From an uncultured Clostridium sp. (GTDB lineage: Bacteria > Bacillota > Clostridia > Clostridiales > Clostridiaceae), in assembly GCA_900548455.1 (NCBI GenBank), contig URKQ01000017.1, positions 4,417 through 68,416 on the forward strand: a stretch of 64,000 bases of DNA, given 5' to 3'. The translations under genes and the position numbers were made by a program. Numbering within the stretch: position 1 is the stretch's first letter; each line of letters starts with the position of its first letter. This document shows positions 45,554-53,498 of this stretch, piece by piece. The notes below the pieces were generated by a model, which saw only the letters and a program-made list of their open reading frames with translations, ran no database searches and was not told where the DNA came from.

Positions 45554-46426
45554 TTGTTTGTTTTTCAAGTTATATGTTTTTTTCTAGAACTATCCTTTTG
45601 GATCTTTATTGCTGGAGCGCTTATTTTACCTCGAAATATATTTAAAAATAATAAGTATAAGCGAAAAAAATACAGTAACTATGGCTGTAGCAACTATAGT
45701 TCAATTAGCTATAGTACACTAAATTTTAATAAAAAAAAGGATTTACGTAGTATATTATTTAGAGCACTGAAAATTATCGCTGGCATCTTTATAATTGTCA
45801 TTTTTGTACTACCATACATATTAGACAGCGCTAAATTAATTACAGGTAATTATAAGTATGTTAATGGATATGTGTCCAGCATAACTCGTAAAACACGTAA
45901 TCCACATGAATATATATGTATAGATGGAAAAAAAATCGATTTCTTTGGTACTGCTAATGTAGAAAAACATAATAGATATAAAATAGCATATCTTCCTTAC
46001 ACATCGAGAGGAATGGGCGGTGTAAAGATAGAAAATTCTGTTGCGGCAACTGATAAAAAAATTGGTTTTCCATTCGAATCTCTTTTATTTGTTGTTGGAT
46101 TTTTCGCAGCAATGGCTCTATTATTTTTTCTTACTCCGTTTTTACGGTATAAATTACTTATCTTATCATGTATTATTTATTATCCTGCTAACTTATATTT
46201 ATATGTGAAATCTGGTCTTAGTTCAGGTATTTGGTTTTCACTAAGCAATAAAGGTCTCACACTTATTCTTATAAGCCTATTCTTTCTAATAATTTTAGGG
46301 ATAAGCCATTTTTTAGAAAAGTTAAAAGATGATGATGCCTTTTGGACATTGTATTTTATTCAATTTTTTTCCATTATGCAAATTATCATAGTGGTAGCTG
46401 AATATAGCAATAGAATGTTTATTTAA
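45554..46426 (+). CDS. Unknown multi-pass membrane protein
   Basis: 290 residues. Hydrophobic segments near 5-28, 75-97, 180-200, 205-225, 235-255 and 262-285. Between the first two lies a Lys/Tyr/Ser/Asn-rich cytoplasmic stretch (KRKKYSNYGCSNYSSISYS), and between the second and third a soluble domain with YKYVNGYVSSITRKTRNPHE and DGKKIDFFG. I do not recognise the family. The start is probably the TTG at 45554, six bases after GGTGGAG; an earlier TTG at 45533 is in frame. It lies between the tRNA-Sec copies and is followed by another membrane-protein gene. Confidence 0.65.
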   Translation: MFVFQVICFFLELSFWIFIAGALILPRNIFKNNKYKRKKYSNYGCSNYSSISYSTLNFNKKKDLRSILFRALKIIAGIFIIVIFVLPYILDSAKLITGNYKYVNGYVSSITRKTRNPHEYICIDGKKIDFFGTANVEKHNRYKIAYLPYTSRGMGGVKIENSVAATDKKIGFPFESLLFVVGFFAAMALLFFLTPFLRYKLLILSCIIYYPANLYLYVKSGLSSGIWFSLSNKGLTLILISLFFLIILGISHFLEKLKDDDAFWTLYFIQFFSIMQIIIVVAEYSNRMFI

Positions 46427-46502
46427 TTTTAAATTCTTAATTCATACTTATATAAACAAGAACAACTAAGATATACTATTTATATATTGATTTATCTGGG
46501 AG

Positions 46503-46937
46503 ATGGTTTCTATAAAAATTATTATTTTTTTACTATTAATTCTACTTATTTCAAAACAATTAAAGTATATTAATCAATTGTTATTTCCAACTCGAAAAAG
46601 TATTCTTGAGATTGTTATTGTAATTATTTCTGTATGTGTTATATGTTTCATTACATATAAGTATGCTAAAAATTGGATTGACTATTTATTTGGAAGTTTA
46701 GGAATTATATTATTTGTAACTATGTGGTTAAAAGAAGGAATAACATCAAAAGGTTTCACATCAATGTATAGATATAAAGAAGTTATTTTATGGAATGAAA
46801 TAGAAAAATTTGATGTACATAAAACACATAATGTTAAAATAACTTTGTTTGGAAAATTTATGGAACAATCATTTAAGTTTAAAAACGAAGATTATGATAA
46901 GGTCATAAATATTATGAAAGATAATTTATATAAATAA
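46503..46937 (+). CDS. Small membrane protein, possibly DUF5673-like
   Basis: 144 residues. Three hydrophobic segments (~3-20, 35-53, 60-78) precede a C-terminal soluble part with MYRYKEVILWNEIEKFDV and a beta pattern, resembling the small PH-like DUF5673 group; this is a weak assignment. GGGAG touches the ATG at 46503, closer than normal for a ribosome binding site, so the start may lie further in. Same strand as the unknown gene before it, 76 bases apart, both between the tRNA-Sec repeats. Confidence 0.6.
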   Translation: MVSIKIIIFLLLILLISKQLKYINQLLFPTRKSILEIVIVIISVCVICFITYKYAKNWIDYLFGSLGIILFVTMWLKEGITSKGFTSMYRYKEVILWNEIEKFDVHKTHNVKITLFGKFMEQSFKFKNEDYDKVINIMKDNLYK

Positions 46938-46999
46938 ATATTGTAAATTATAAAAATTAATATCAATATCATATTAAAACATAGCCTAAAATAAATAAA

Positions 47000-47047
47000 A
47001 AGGCTTGAAACTTCATAATACCTTAGTATTACATAGCTTCAAGCCTT
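47000..47047 (-). terminator. Terminator of tRNA-Sec
   Basis: Stem AAGGCTTGAA/TTCAAGCCTT with an inner AATAC/GTATT pairing, then TTTATTTATTTT on the minus strand, 11 bases after the CCA end of the tRNA. Confidence 0.85.
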
Positions 47048-47057
47048 GTACATTCTT

Positions 47058-47154
47058 TGGCGGGAATATGTGAGAATCGAACTCACCCGTCGTGGTCTTA
47101 GCACGGCAACTCGGTTTTGAAGACCGGCAGGCACACCAGCACCTATCTACTCCC
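47058..47154 (-). tRNA. selC: Selenocysteine tRNA, anticodon UCA
   Basis: A 97-base tRNA with encoded CCA (47058-47060). It starts GGGAGTAGATAGGTGCTGG, has anticodon loop CTTCAAA with UCA at 47118-47120, a long variable arm with a CGTG/CACG stem, T arm GTGAG-TTCGATT-CTCAC, and discriminator G. The long acceptor/T arm and UCA anticodon identify tRNA-Sec. It decodes UGA with SelB. In this window it would serve selD. It lies near selDAB on the same strand, separated by an amidase gene. Confidence 0.97.
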
Positions 47155-47220
47155 ATATAAAATTAATTAAATTTAAAGAAAATTAAATCCGTAAACGATT
47201 AATTTCTTACTACATTTTGT

Positions 47221-47249
47221 ATTATACTTTGAAATAGATAAAAAATCAA
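47221..47249 (-). promoter_or_regulatory. Promoter of tRNA-Sec
   Basis: Minus strand TTGATT (47244-47249), 17-base spacer, TATAAT (47221-47226), about 60 bases before the mature 5' end. Confidence 0.7.
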
Positions 47250-47298
47250 GTATTATGTATTACAATAAACATTTTTTTAGAAAAATTATGACAGAATA

Positions 47299-47332
47299 GG
47301 GGGCGTCTGACTATAGTTAGTTCGACACCCCC
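47299..47332 (-). terminator. Terminator-like hairpin after the amidase gene
   Basis: GGGGGTGTC pairs with GACGCCCCC (one G-T) with inner CTA/TAG pairs. It begins 18 bases after the stop at 47350. No T-tract follows on minus; on plus CTTACTCTTTTT follows. Confidence 0.6.
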
Positions 47333-47349
47333 TTACTCTTTTTAGTTAT

Positions 47350-48147
47350 TTATAGGCTTTCAAGCACTTCTGCAAATTTTACTGAAGTTTCATATCTATC
47401 TGATCCAGATATAAAGTGATCATCTCTTAAATAAGCAGTATAGCTACCTCTATCTCCACCTATTCCCCATATATTTTCTGGTGGTAAAACAGAGTAATCC
47501 ATTGGAGTACCGCTCCATATAATTACATATCCTAACTTTCTTGCAAGCTGCACTGCCATAGATACCTCTGCATCATTTTTATATATAACCACACCTTTAA
47601 TCATTGCCTCTTTCCCTCCTTCGAATAAACTTACCCTACTATCTATACCATTTGCTATAGCTCTAGAAATAGCTTCTACTCCTGCTGATCTATATATTGC
47701 TGCATCCTTTTCATGAACAAAGCAAACTTCTACAATCATGCTTGGACAATTTATACTAGTAAGTTCCCCTAAGTCAGTTCTAGCCTTTACTCCTCTATTG
47801 GTAAACCCTAGGTTAGCTAAATTGGCCAAAATTCTATTCCCAATATTTAGTGTCAATTGTGTTCCTGGATATATTAAAACCTCTGACCCATAAGCTCCTT
47901 TGGTACTATTAAAGTGAATACTATAAAATAATTCTGCTGAAGAACCATTACACTTATTAATACCATAATTTAATTCTTGAGGAAATGGATAAGATTCAGG
48001 AGGAGTACAATCTATCATAGTGTTTCCTACTTCAGCTAATAACTGTTGTACACGAGCATATACTTTTCTATCTTCAGTTAATTCATCAAGTATATCTGAA
48101 GCACCTGGAGAGGCCTTTGTATGTCCTCCTCTATTTGCTATTATCAT
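47350..48147 (-). CDS. N-acetylmuramoyl-L-alanine amidase (Amidase_3) with C-terminal wall-binding-like domain, no signal peptide
   Basis: 265 residues. The amidase domain spans 1-175, with zinc ligand histidines in NRGGHTKASPGA and YSIHFNS, and the catalytic Glu in SMIVEVCFVHEKDA. The last ~75 residues (VVIYKNDAEVSMAVQLARKL, SGSDRYETSVKFAEVL) match a cell-wall-binding repeat 2 pattern. There is no signal peptide. This arrangement is the one seen in clostridial phage endolysins and in some cytosolic lytic enzymes released at mother-cell lysis. AAAGGAG precedes the ATG. It separates selB from tRNA-Sec and has hairpins on both sides. Confidence 0.87.
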   Translation of the reverse strand: MIIANRGGHTKASPGASDILDELTEDRKVYARVQQLLAEVGNTMIDCTPPESYPFPQELNYGINKCNGSSAELFYSIHFNSTKGAYGSEVLIYPGTQLTLNIGNRILANLANLGFTNRGVKARTDLGELTSINCPSMIVEVCFVHEKDAAIYRSAGVEAISRAIANGIDSRVSLFEGGKEAMIKGVVIYKNDAEVSMAVQLARKLGYVIIWSGTPMDYSVLPPENIWGIGGDRGSYTAYLRDDHFISGSDRYETSVKFAEVLESL

Positions 48148-48184
48148 ATACTATCACTCCTTTTCACTATTTATTATATAAAAA

Positions 48185-48210
48185 AAAGAGTAGGTTTGCT
48201 CCTACTCTTT
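48185..48210 (-). terminator. Terminator of selDAB
   Basis: Perfect 10-bp stem AAAGAGTAGG/CCTACTCTTT with a 6-base loop, followed by TTTT on the minus strand, 26 bases after the selB stop. Confidence 0.92.
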
Positions 48211-48236
48211 TGTTAATTTAAATATATAAGTTGTAA

Positions 48237-50144
48237 TTAATATAGTACTCTATCGTTTTCTACACGCTTTGTAAATTTAATGCTATCTAGATGTTCTAGA
48301 ATTGCCACAGCATATTTTCTATTTGTGTTAAACACCTCTCTAGCAGAAGATGCTGATATGGACCCATTATCTTCAATATATTTTTTAACCATATCCTTAG
48401 CTTCTTCATAATCTTCTTTAAGTAGTGTACAATCTTCATTAAGCTTTAGTAGTATTCCTTCATCAAGTAATAGTTCATAAACCATCTTAAACCCAAGCTT
48501 ATCCTTACTTATTTGCAGAATATCTTGATATTTGGGTGGAGCATACTTAAGCTTTTTATATTCTTCCATTATATATTTTTTTATTTCTTCTTGAGATTTA
48601 GTTAATTTAACTTCAAAATCGTAAGAACTAATAAACTTTTCACTTACTTTGATATTTTTTCTATGCTCTAAAATAGAAAGAACTTCATCATAGTTTTTTT
48701 GCTTAAGTTTTTTAGTAAATACTTTGTTTTTAACCTCTTCTTTTGACATACCAAATTTTAAAGGATTTTTCTTATGGTACTCCTCCAGAAGATCTCTTAA
48801 TACCTTAGATCTGTCTTTTAAAAAATCACTGTGAATATATATTTTATTTTCGGAAGCTTGCAACGCTATTACCTTTTCTTCTTCAACTAAATTCATAAGC
48901 TTTTCTTCTATATTCTCTAGATTTTGCCCTAAGCCCTTTAGGATTTCATTTTTATCAGGATAATTAGGACTTAAATTCTTCACAGTACTTTCTAAGATAT
49001 TTGTAGTTTTACCACTTTCTTTTATCTTCAATTCATCAATATAGTTATCTTTTACTTTATTAACTTTCTTAGCATTAGGATCAATTACTACTCCTCCAGC
49101 GATTGTATTCATAGGAGAATAACTTCTTAATATATATCTATCTCCTCTTTGAGCTGTAATCTCACTTTCTAATCTAAGTTGAACATAAGCACTGTCTCCA
49201 GGCTTTACCTCTTCTTTATCAAGGGGTATTATTCTACATAAGATTTCTTTTGTTCCATGATAAAGTCTTGCTCTTTGTCTATTGATTATTGGTCTTTCAT
49301 CACTCTTTAGATGATAGAGCTTACAATCTATAATTAAGGAAGATTCCATGCTATCTTCTTTTGCTACCACATCTCCACGCTTCACATCTGTAACTTTTAC
49401 ATTGGCTAAGTTAATAGCGCATCTTTGACCTGCTTCACCAACTTCACAAGGTACATCATGAATTCTAATTCCTCTTACTTTAGACTTAACATTTCCTGGA
49501 TAAACTTCAACGGTATCTCCAACTGATACTTTCCCACTTAATATGGTTCCCGTTACAACTGTTCCAAAGCCACTTATGGAAAAAGCTCTATCCACTGGAA
49601 GCCTAAAGTGACCTTCTGTATCCTTTGGTTCAACCTCTTCCGTCATCTTATCTATATCATCTATAAGTTCCTTAAAACCTGTCTTTTTAGTAGATGATAC
49701 TGCATGAATTGGAGCTCTCTCTAAGAAAGTACCTTTAAATTGAGTCTTTATATCTTCCTTAATCATTTGAAGCCATTCTTCATCTACTAAGTCTGCTTTT
49801 GTAAGCACTATTATTCCTTTTTGTATATTTAAAAGTTGTAATATCTCAAAGTGCTCTTTTGTTTGGGGCATGATTCCTTCATCTGCTGCTATTACTAAAA
49901 GAACTACGTCTATCCCGGAAATTCCTGCTAAAGCATTCTTAATAAATTTTTCATGCCCAGGTACATCAATTATTCCAGCTCTTCTTCCCGATGGCATATC
50001 AAAATAAGTAAAGCCTAAATTAATTGATATTCCCCTATTTTTCTCTTCTTTAAGAGTATCTGTCTCTCTTCCTGTTAAAGCTCTTATAAGAGTAGTTTTC
50101 CCATGATCTATATGACCTGCTGTCCCAATGATTATATGCTTCAT
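48237..50144 (-). CDS. selB: Selenocysteine-specific elongation factor
   Basis: 635 residues. GTPase motifs GTAGHIDHGKTTLIRALTG, DVPGHEKFIKNALAG and LTKADL head an EF-Tu-like core, followed by C-terminal winged-helix domains (~380-635) that bind the SECIS hairpin. SelB brings Sec-tRNA to in-frame UGA. Start at 50144 has GGGGGA upstream. It follows selA by 17 bases and ends with a strong terminator. Confidence 0.97.
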   Translation of the reverse strand: MKHIIIGTAGHIDHGKTTLIRALTGRETDTLKEEKNRGISINLGFTYFDMPSGRRAGIIDVPGHEKFIKNALAGISGIDVVLLVIAADEGIMPQTKEHFEILQLLNIQKGIIVLTKADLVDEEWLQMIKEDIKTQFKGTFLERAPIHAVSSTKKTGFKELIDDIDKMTEEVEPKDTEGHFRLPVDRAFSISGFGTVVTGTILSGKVSVGDTVEVYPGNVKSKVRGIRIHDVPCEVGEAGQRCAINLANVKVTDVKRGDVVAKEDSMESSLIIDCKLYHLKSDERPIINRQRARLYHGTKEILCRIIPLDKEEVKPGDSAYVQLRLESEITAQRGDRYILRSYSPMNTIAGGVVIDPNAKKVNKVKDNYIDELKIKESGKTTNILESTVKNLSPNYPDKNEILKGLGQNLENIEEKLMNLVEEEKVIALQASENKIYIHSDFLKDRSKVLRDLLEEYHKKNPLKFGMSKEEVKNKVFTKKLKQKNYDEVLSILEHRKNIKVSEKFISSYDFEVKLTKSQEEIKKYIMEEYKKLKYAPPKYQDILQISKDKLGFKMVYELLLDEGILLKLNEDCTLLKEDYEEAKDMVKKYIEDNGSISASSAREVFNTNRKYAVAILEHLDSIKFTKRVENDRVLY

Positions 50145-50161
50145 TCAGTGCATCCCCCTTA

Positions 50162-51544
50162 TCATCTTAAGGTATTAAAACATTTTACTATTTCATCAAA
50201 GTCTTCTTTAAATAAAGTTCTTCCATCTAGTACTAATGCATCATCGTAAACCCTAGCAATTAAAGATGGATCTCCTAATCTTAATTTTGTTTCCATCTCT
50301 TCTGGGGATATAAACTCACTTTTAACTTTAATTACAAAGGTTTCAATTTTCTCTGTAGGCATAGACCCTCCACCTACCATGGATTCTCCGCTTTCAATAG
50401 AATATGTAAACCCTTTAGTATTATTTTGTAATTTTCTTTTTAAAAGTGTACATTTCTTTTTCACTTCAGCTTTATCCATTAAAATCATATTTAATGAAGG
50501 TATATTTTTTATGGCATCCTTTTCATCTATGTAATACTTTAAAGTTCCTTCTAGTGCCGCTAAAGTCATTTTATCTACTCTCAATGCTCTAGTTAATTGG
50601 TTCTTTTTCATTTTATCTATATACTTTTTCTTTCCTACTATTATCCCAGCTTGAGGACCCCCTAGCATTTTATCTCCACTAAAGGTTATAACATCAATGC
50701 CAGCTTCTATACTTTCTTGAACTGTAGGCTCATGGGTAAAACCGTATTTAGAAAAGTCTATTAAAACTCCACTCCCTATATCTTCAATTACAGGTACATC
50801 ATTTTTCTGTCCTAACTCTACTAAATCTTTTAGTGGAACTGCTTCAGTAAAACCACACACCTTAAAATTGGAAGTATGAACCTTTAAAAACACTCCTGTA
50901 TTTTCTGTTATACTATTTTCATAATCATAAAGATGTGTTCTATTTGTAGTTCCTACTTCTACTAAGGTAGCCCCACTAAATTTCATAACCTCTGGAATTC
51001 TAAAGGAACCGCCTATTTCAACAAGTTCACCTCTAGATACCACAGCTTCCTTATTTTTAGCTAAAGTATCTAGCACTAGCATTATTGCTGCAGCGTTATT
51101 ATTTACAACTAAAGCAGCTTCTGCACCAGTAAGAGCCACTATCAATTCTTCTATATGGGAATATCTAGAACCTCTTTTACCTGCTTCTATATCATATTCT
51201 AAGTTATTGTAATTAACTGCCACATTTATTACATTTTCTATAGCTTTTTTCCCAAGAATTGATCTTCCTAAGTTAGTATGTATTACAGTTCCTGTAGCAT
51301 TTATTACTCTTCTTAAATGCATTTTATCTTTATCTTGTAGTATTTTAGTTGATAAATCTAATATCTCTTCAACAGACACACTATTAATTGTATCTTTTAA
51401 TATACCTTCTCTATAATGTTCTATAGCTTCCCTTAAAGAATCTAACACAATTGTTCTAGAATAACTTTTCATCATATCTTCAACTAATTCTGTTTTTAAA
51501 AGTTCATCAATTTTAGGTAGTTTTCTTAATAATTCTCTGTTCAT
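50162..51544 (-). CDS. selA: L-seryl-tRNA(Sec) selenium transferase
   Basis: 460 residues. PLP enzyme: the lysine is in FSGDKMLGGPQAG (~295), with INATGTVIHTNLGRS and DIGSGVLIDF typical of SelA. It turns Ser-tRNA(Sec) into Sec-tRNA(Sec) using selenophosphate. I start at the ATG at 51544 (MNRELLRKLPKIDEL) with AGGAG ten bases upstream. It follows selD by 21 bases. Confidence 0.97.
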   Translation of the reverse strand: MNRELLRKLPKIDELLKTELVEDMMKSYSRTIVLDSLREAIEHYREGILKDTINSVSVEEILDLSTKILQDKDKMHLRRVINATGTVIHTNLGRSILGKKAIENVINVAVNYNNLEYDIEAGKRGSRYSHIEELIVALTGAEAALVVNNNAAAIMLVLDTLAKNKEAVVSRGELVEIGGSFRIPEVMKFSGATLVEVGTTNRTHLYDYENSITENTGVFLKVHTSNFKVCGFTEAVPLKDLVELGQKNDVPVIEDIGSGVLIDFSKYGFTHEPTVQESIEAGIDVITFSGDKMLGGPQAGIIVGKKKYIDKMKKNQLTRALRVDKMTLAALEGTLKYYIDEKDAIKNIPSLNMILMDKAEVKKKCTLLKRKLQNNTKGFTYSIESGESMVGGGSMPTEKIETFVIKVKSEFISPEEMETKLRLGDPSLIARVYDDALVLDGRTLFKEDFDEIVKCFNTLR

Positions 51545-51565
51545 ATCAATAATTCTCCTATTCAA

Positions 51566-52594
51566 CTACTTAACTATTATTGGAACATCCTTTTTCTCAA
51601 CAACTTTTCCTATTATTGCTGATTTTATCTTTAAAGTTTCAAGTTCTTTCATTACACTTCCTGCCTCATTTTCTGGAACAGATAAAAGTAATCCTCCTGA
51701 AGTCTGTGGATCAAATAGAATATCTTCAAGCCACTCAGGAACATCTATAAGTTCATATTTCCCATCTAAATACATCTTATTATTGTATGTACCTGCTGGA
51801 ACTAATCCCATTTCTGCAAAGTCTCTAGCCCCACCAATAACAGGTATATTTTCTTTATCTAATTCAATTGTTATATCAGATGCACTAGCCATCTCATAAC
51901 CATGTCCCATTATTCCAAAACCTGTTACATCTGTGCATGCACTCACATTATATTTTACTATTATCTCACCAGCATATTTATTTAAGGTAGTCATAACCTC
52001 TACTGCTTCATCATAAACTTCCCTTGAAGCAAGCCCCGCCTTTATAGCTGTATTTACAACTCCACTGCCAAGAGGTTTTGTAAGTATTAACGCATCACCA
52101 ACGTTACATCCATGATTTTTAAGTATCTTTTTAGGATGTACTAGTCCCATTACAGATAAACCATATTTAGGTTCATCATCTTGAACACTGTGCCCCCCTA
52201 TTACAACAGCTCCAGCCTCCATAACCTTGTCAGCCCCACCTTTTAATATTTCTCCTAACACATCAATATTTAAGCAATTTGGAAAACAAACTATATTCAT
52301 TGCTACAGTAGGTTTACCTCCCATTGCATATATATCACTTAATGAATTGGCTGCAGCAATAGCACCAAAAGTATATGGATCATCTACCACTGGAGTAAAA
52401 AAGTCAAGGGTTTGAATTGTTGCTAAATCCTCAGTAAGTTTATACACTGCTGCATCATCTGATGTTTCTATACCTACCAATAAATTATCATCATGCATTT
52501 TAGGCAACTTATCTAATATCTTTGAAAGGGTCTCCGGCCCTATTTTAGCTGCTCATCCAGAGGTCTTGGAAAGTTCTGTAAGTCTCTTATTCAT
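51566..52594 (-). CDS. selD: Selenide, water dikinase, itself a selenoprotein (TGA-encoded Sec14)
   Basis: 342 residues including Sec. The start is the ATG at 52594 (AAGGAGG seven bases upstream); the N-terminus reads MNKRLTELSKTSG-U-AAKIGPETL, with TGA at 52553-52555 as codon 14, where homologues have the catalytic Cys or Sec before the AAKI motif. A standard gene caller would start at 52507 and lose 29 codons. The rest shows the family core ETSDDAAVYKL, FGAIAAANSLSDIYAMGG and TDVTGFGIMGHG. It makes selenophosphate from selenide and ATP for SelA. First gene of selD-selA-selB. A hairpin follows the TGA. Confidence 0.96.
52527..52541 (-). promoter_or_regulatory. Candidate bacterial SECIS hairpin in selD
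   Basis: Starting 12 bases after the TGA, AGGG-CCGGAGA-CCCT on the minus strand forms a short stem with a GG-containing 7-base loop, close to where bacterial SECIS elements place their apical loop (about 16-37 bases after UGA). Only four base pairs are certain. Confidence 0.55.
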
Positions 52595-52641
52595 GATACT
52601 ACCTCCTTTTTACTAATTCTCTAATAATTTTATCTTAATAC

Positions 52642-53316
52642 TCATTTAATGTCTACCATGTCTCTTAATTTATCTACTGTTTTAACCCCTATTCCATCAA
52701 TATTAGAGAGTTCATCCACAGATTTAAAACTTCCTTTTTCCTCTCTATAAGTAATGATATTTTTAGCTTTTACTTCTCCTATACCAGGCAAAGTTTGTAG
52801 TTCTTCCATGGTAGCTTTATTTATATTTATAATTCCATTTTTATTAACTCCTGATGATTTCTCCTCACTAGCCATAGTTCCACCCTCATTTTCATCGGTT
52901 TCACCAATTTTATATACCCTAATGCAGTCCTCGTCAGAAAGTACCTTTGAATAATAAATTTTATCCTCATCAGCATCTTCTGTAAGCCCTCCTGCTAGAT
53001 TTATTAAATCTCTTACTCTAGAGCCTTCCTTTAATTCATAATCTTTAGGATTTTTTACAGCTCCTTTTATATCTACAACAATTGTGTTTTTTTCTTTTTC
53101 ATTATTCTGAACTTTCCTTGAATCCACTTCATTATCTTTCAAATTTTTATTGTCACTTTCTTTATTTTCATTTTCATTTTTGTATTCATCAATATTTACA
53201 AACATTTCTTCGCTTAAATCACTTTTTCTATTAGACTTATAATACCCAAAACCCAATGCTATAAAACTTATTATAAGAAGTACTATAGCTCCAATAATTT
53301 TTTCTTTTTTTCTCAC
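52642..53316 (-). CDS. comEA: Competence protein ComEA
   Basis: 224 residues. One N-terminal membrane anchor (~6-25), a charged Asn/Lys/Glu linker to ~75, an SLBB domain (VVDIKGAVKNPKDYELKEG), a second linker, and a helix-hairpin-helix pair (INKATMEELQTLPGIGEVKA, ELSNIDGIGVKTVDKL). ComEA binds incoming double-stranded DNA at the membrane. GTG start at 53316 with AGAGGTG upstream. The matching comEC is 10 kb away. Confidence 0.94.
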   Translation of the reverse strand: MRKKEKIIGAIVLLIISFIALGFGYYKSNRKSDLSEEMFVNIDEYKNENENKESDNKNLKDNEVDSRKVQNNEKEKNTIVVDIKGAVKNPKDYELKEGSRVRDLINLAGGLTEDADEDKIYYSKVLSDEDCIRVYKIGETDENEGGTMASEEKSSGVNKNGIININKATMEELQTLPGIGEVKAKNIITYREEKGSFKSVDELSNIDGIGVKTVDKLRDMVDIK

Positions 53317-53364
53317 AATTTATCACCTCTATATGATTTTTTCCATTATTTTAATATTTTATTA

Positions 53365-53393
53365 TCGAAATTCCAATTAATATTTGATATAAT
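53365..53393 (+). promoter_or_regulatory. Candidate promoter of dacF
   Basis: TATAAT at 53388-53393 preceded by TGA (extended -10), with TCGAAA at 53365-53370 as a weak -35, spacer 17. It implies a leader of about 100 bases. Confidence 0.45.
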
Positions 53394-53498
53394 ACTAATG
53401 ATATGCATTATCAAATGGTTGTTTTTATGTTTAATATAGTATTTAATAATAATATTCACTTATAAAACTATTTTTTAATAACAAATAAGGAGATAATT

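Noticed and set aside
51566..52507. selD as a 313-residue protein starting at the internal ATG at 52507
   Set aside because: The catalytic N-terminus and the strong ribosome binding site lie upstream; the in-frame TGA is read as selenocysteine, not as a stop or frameshift.
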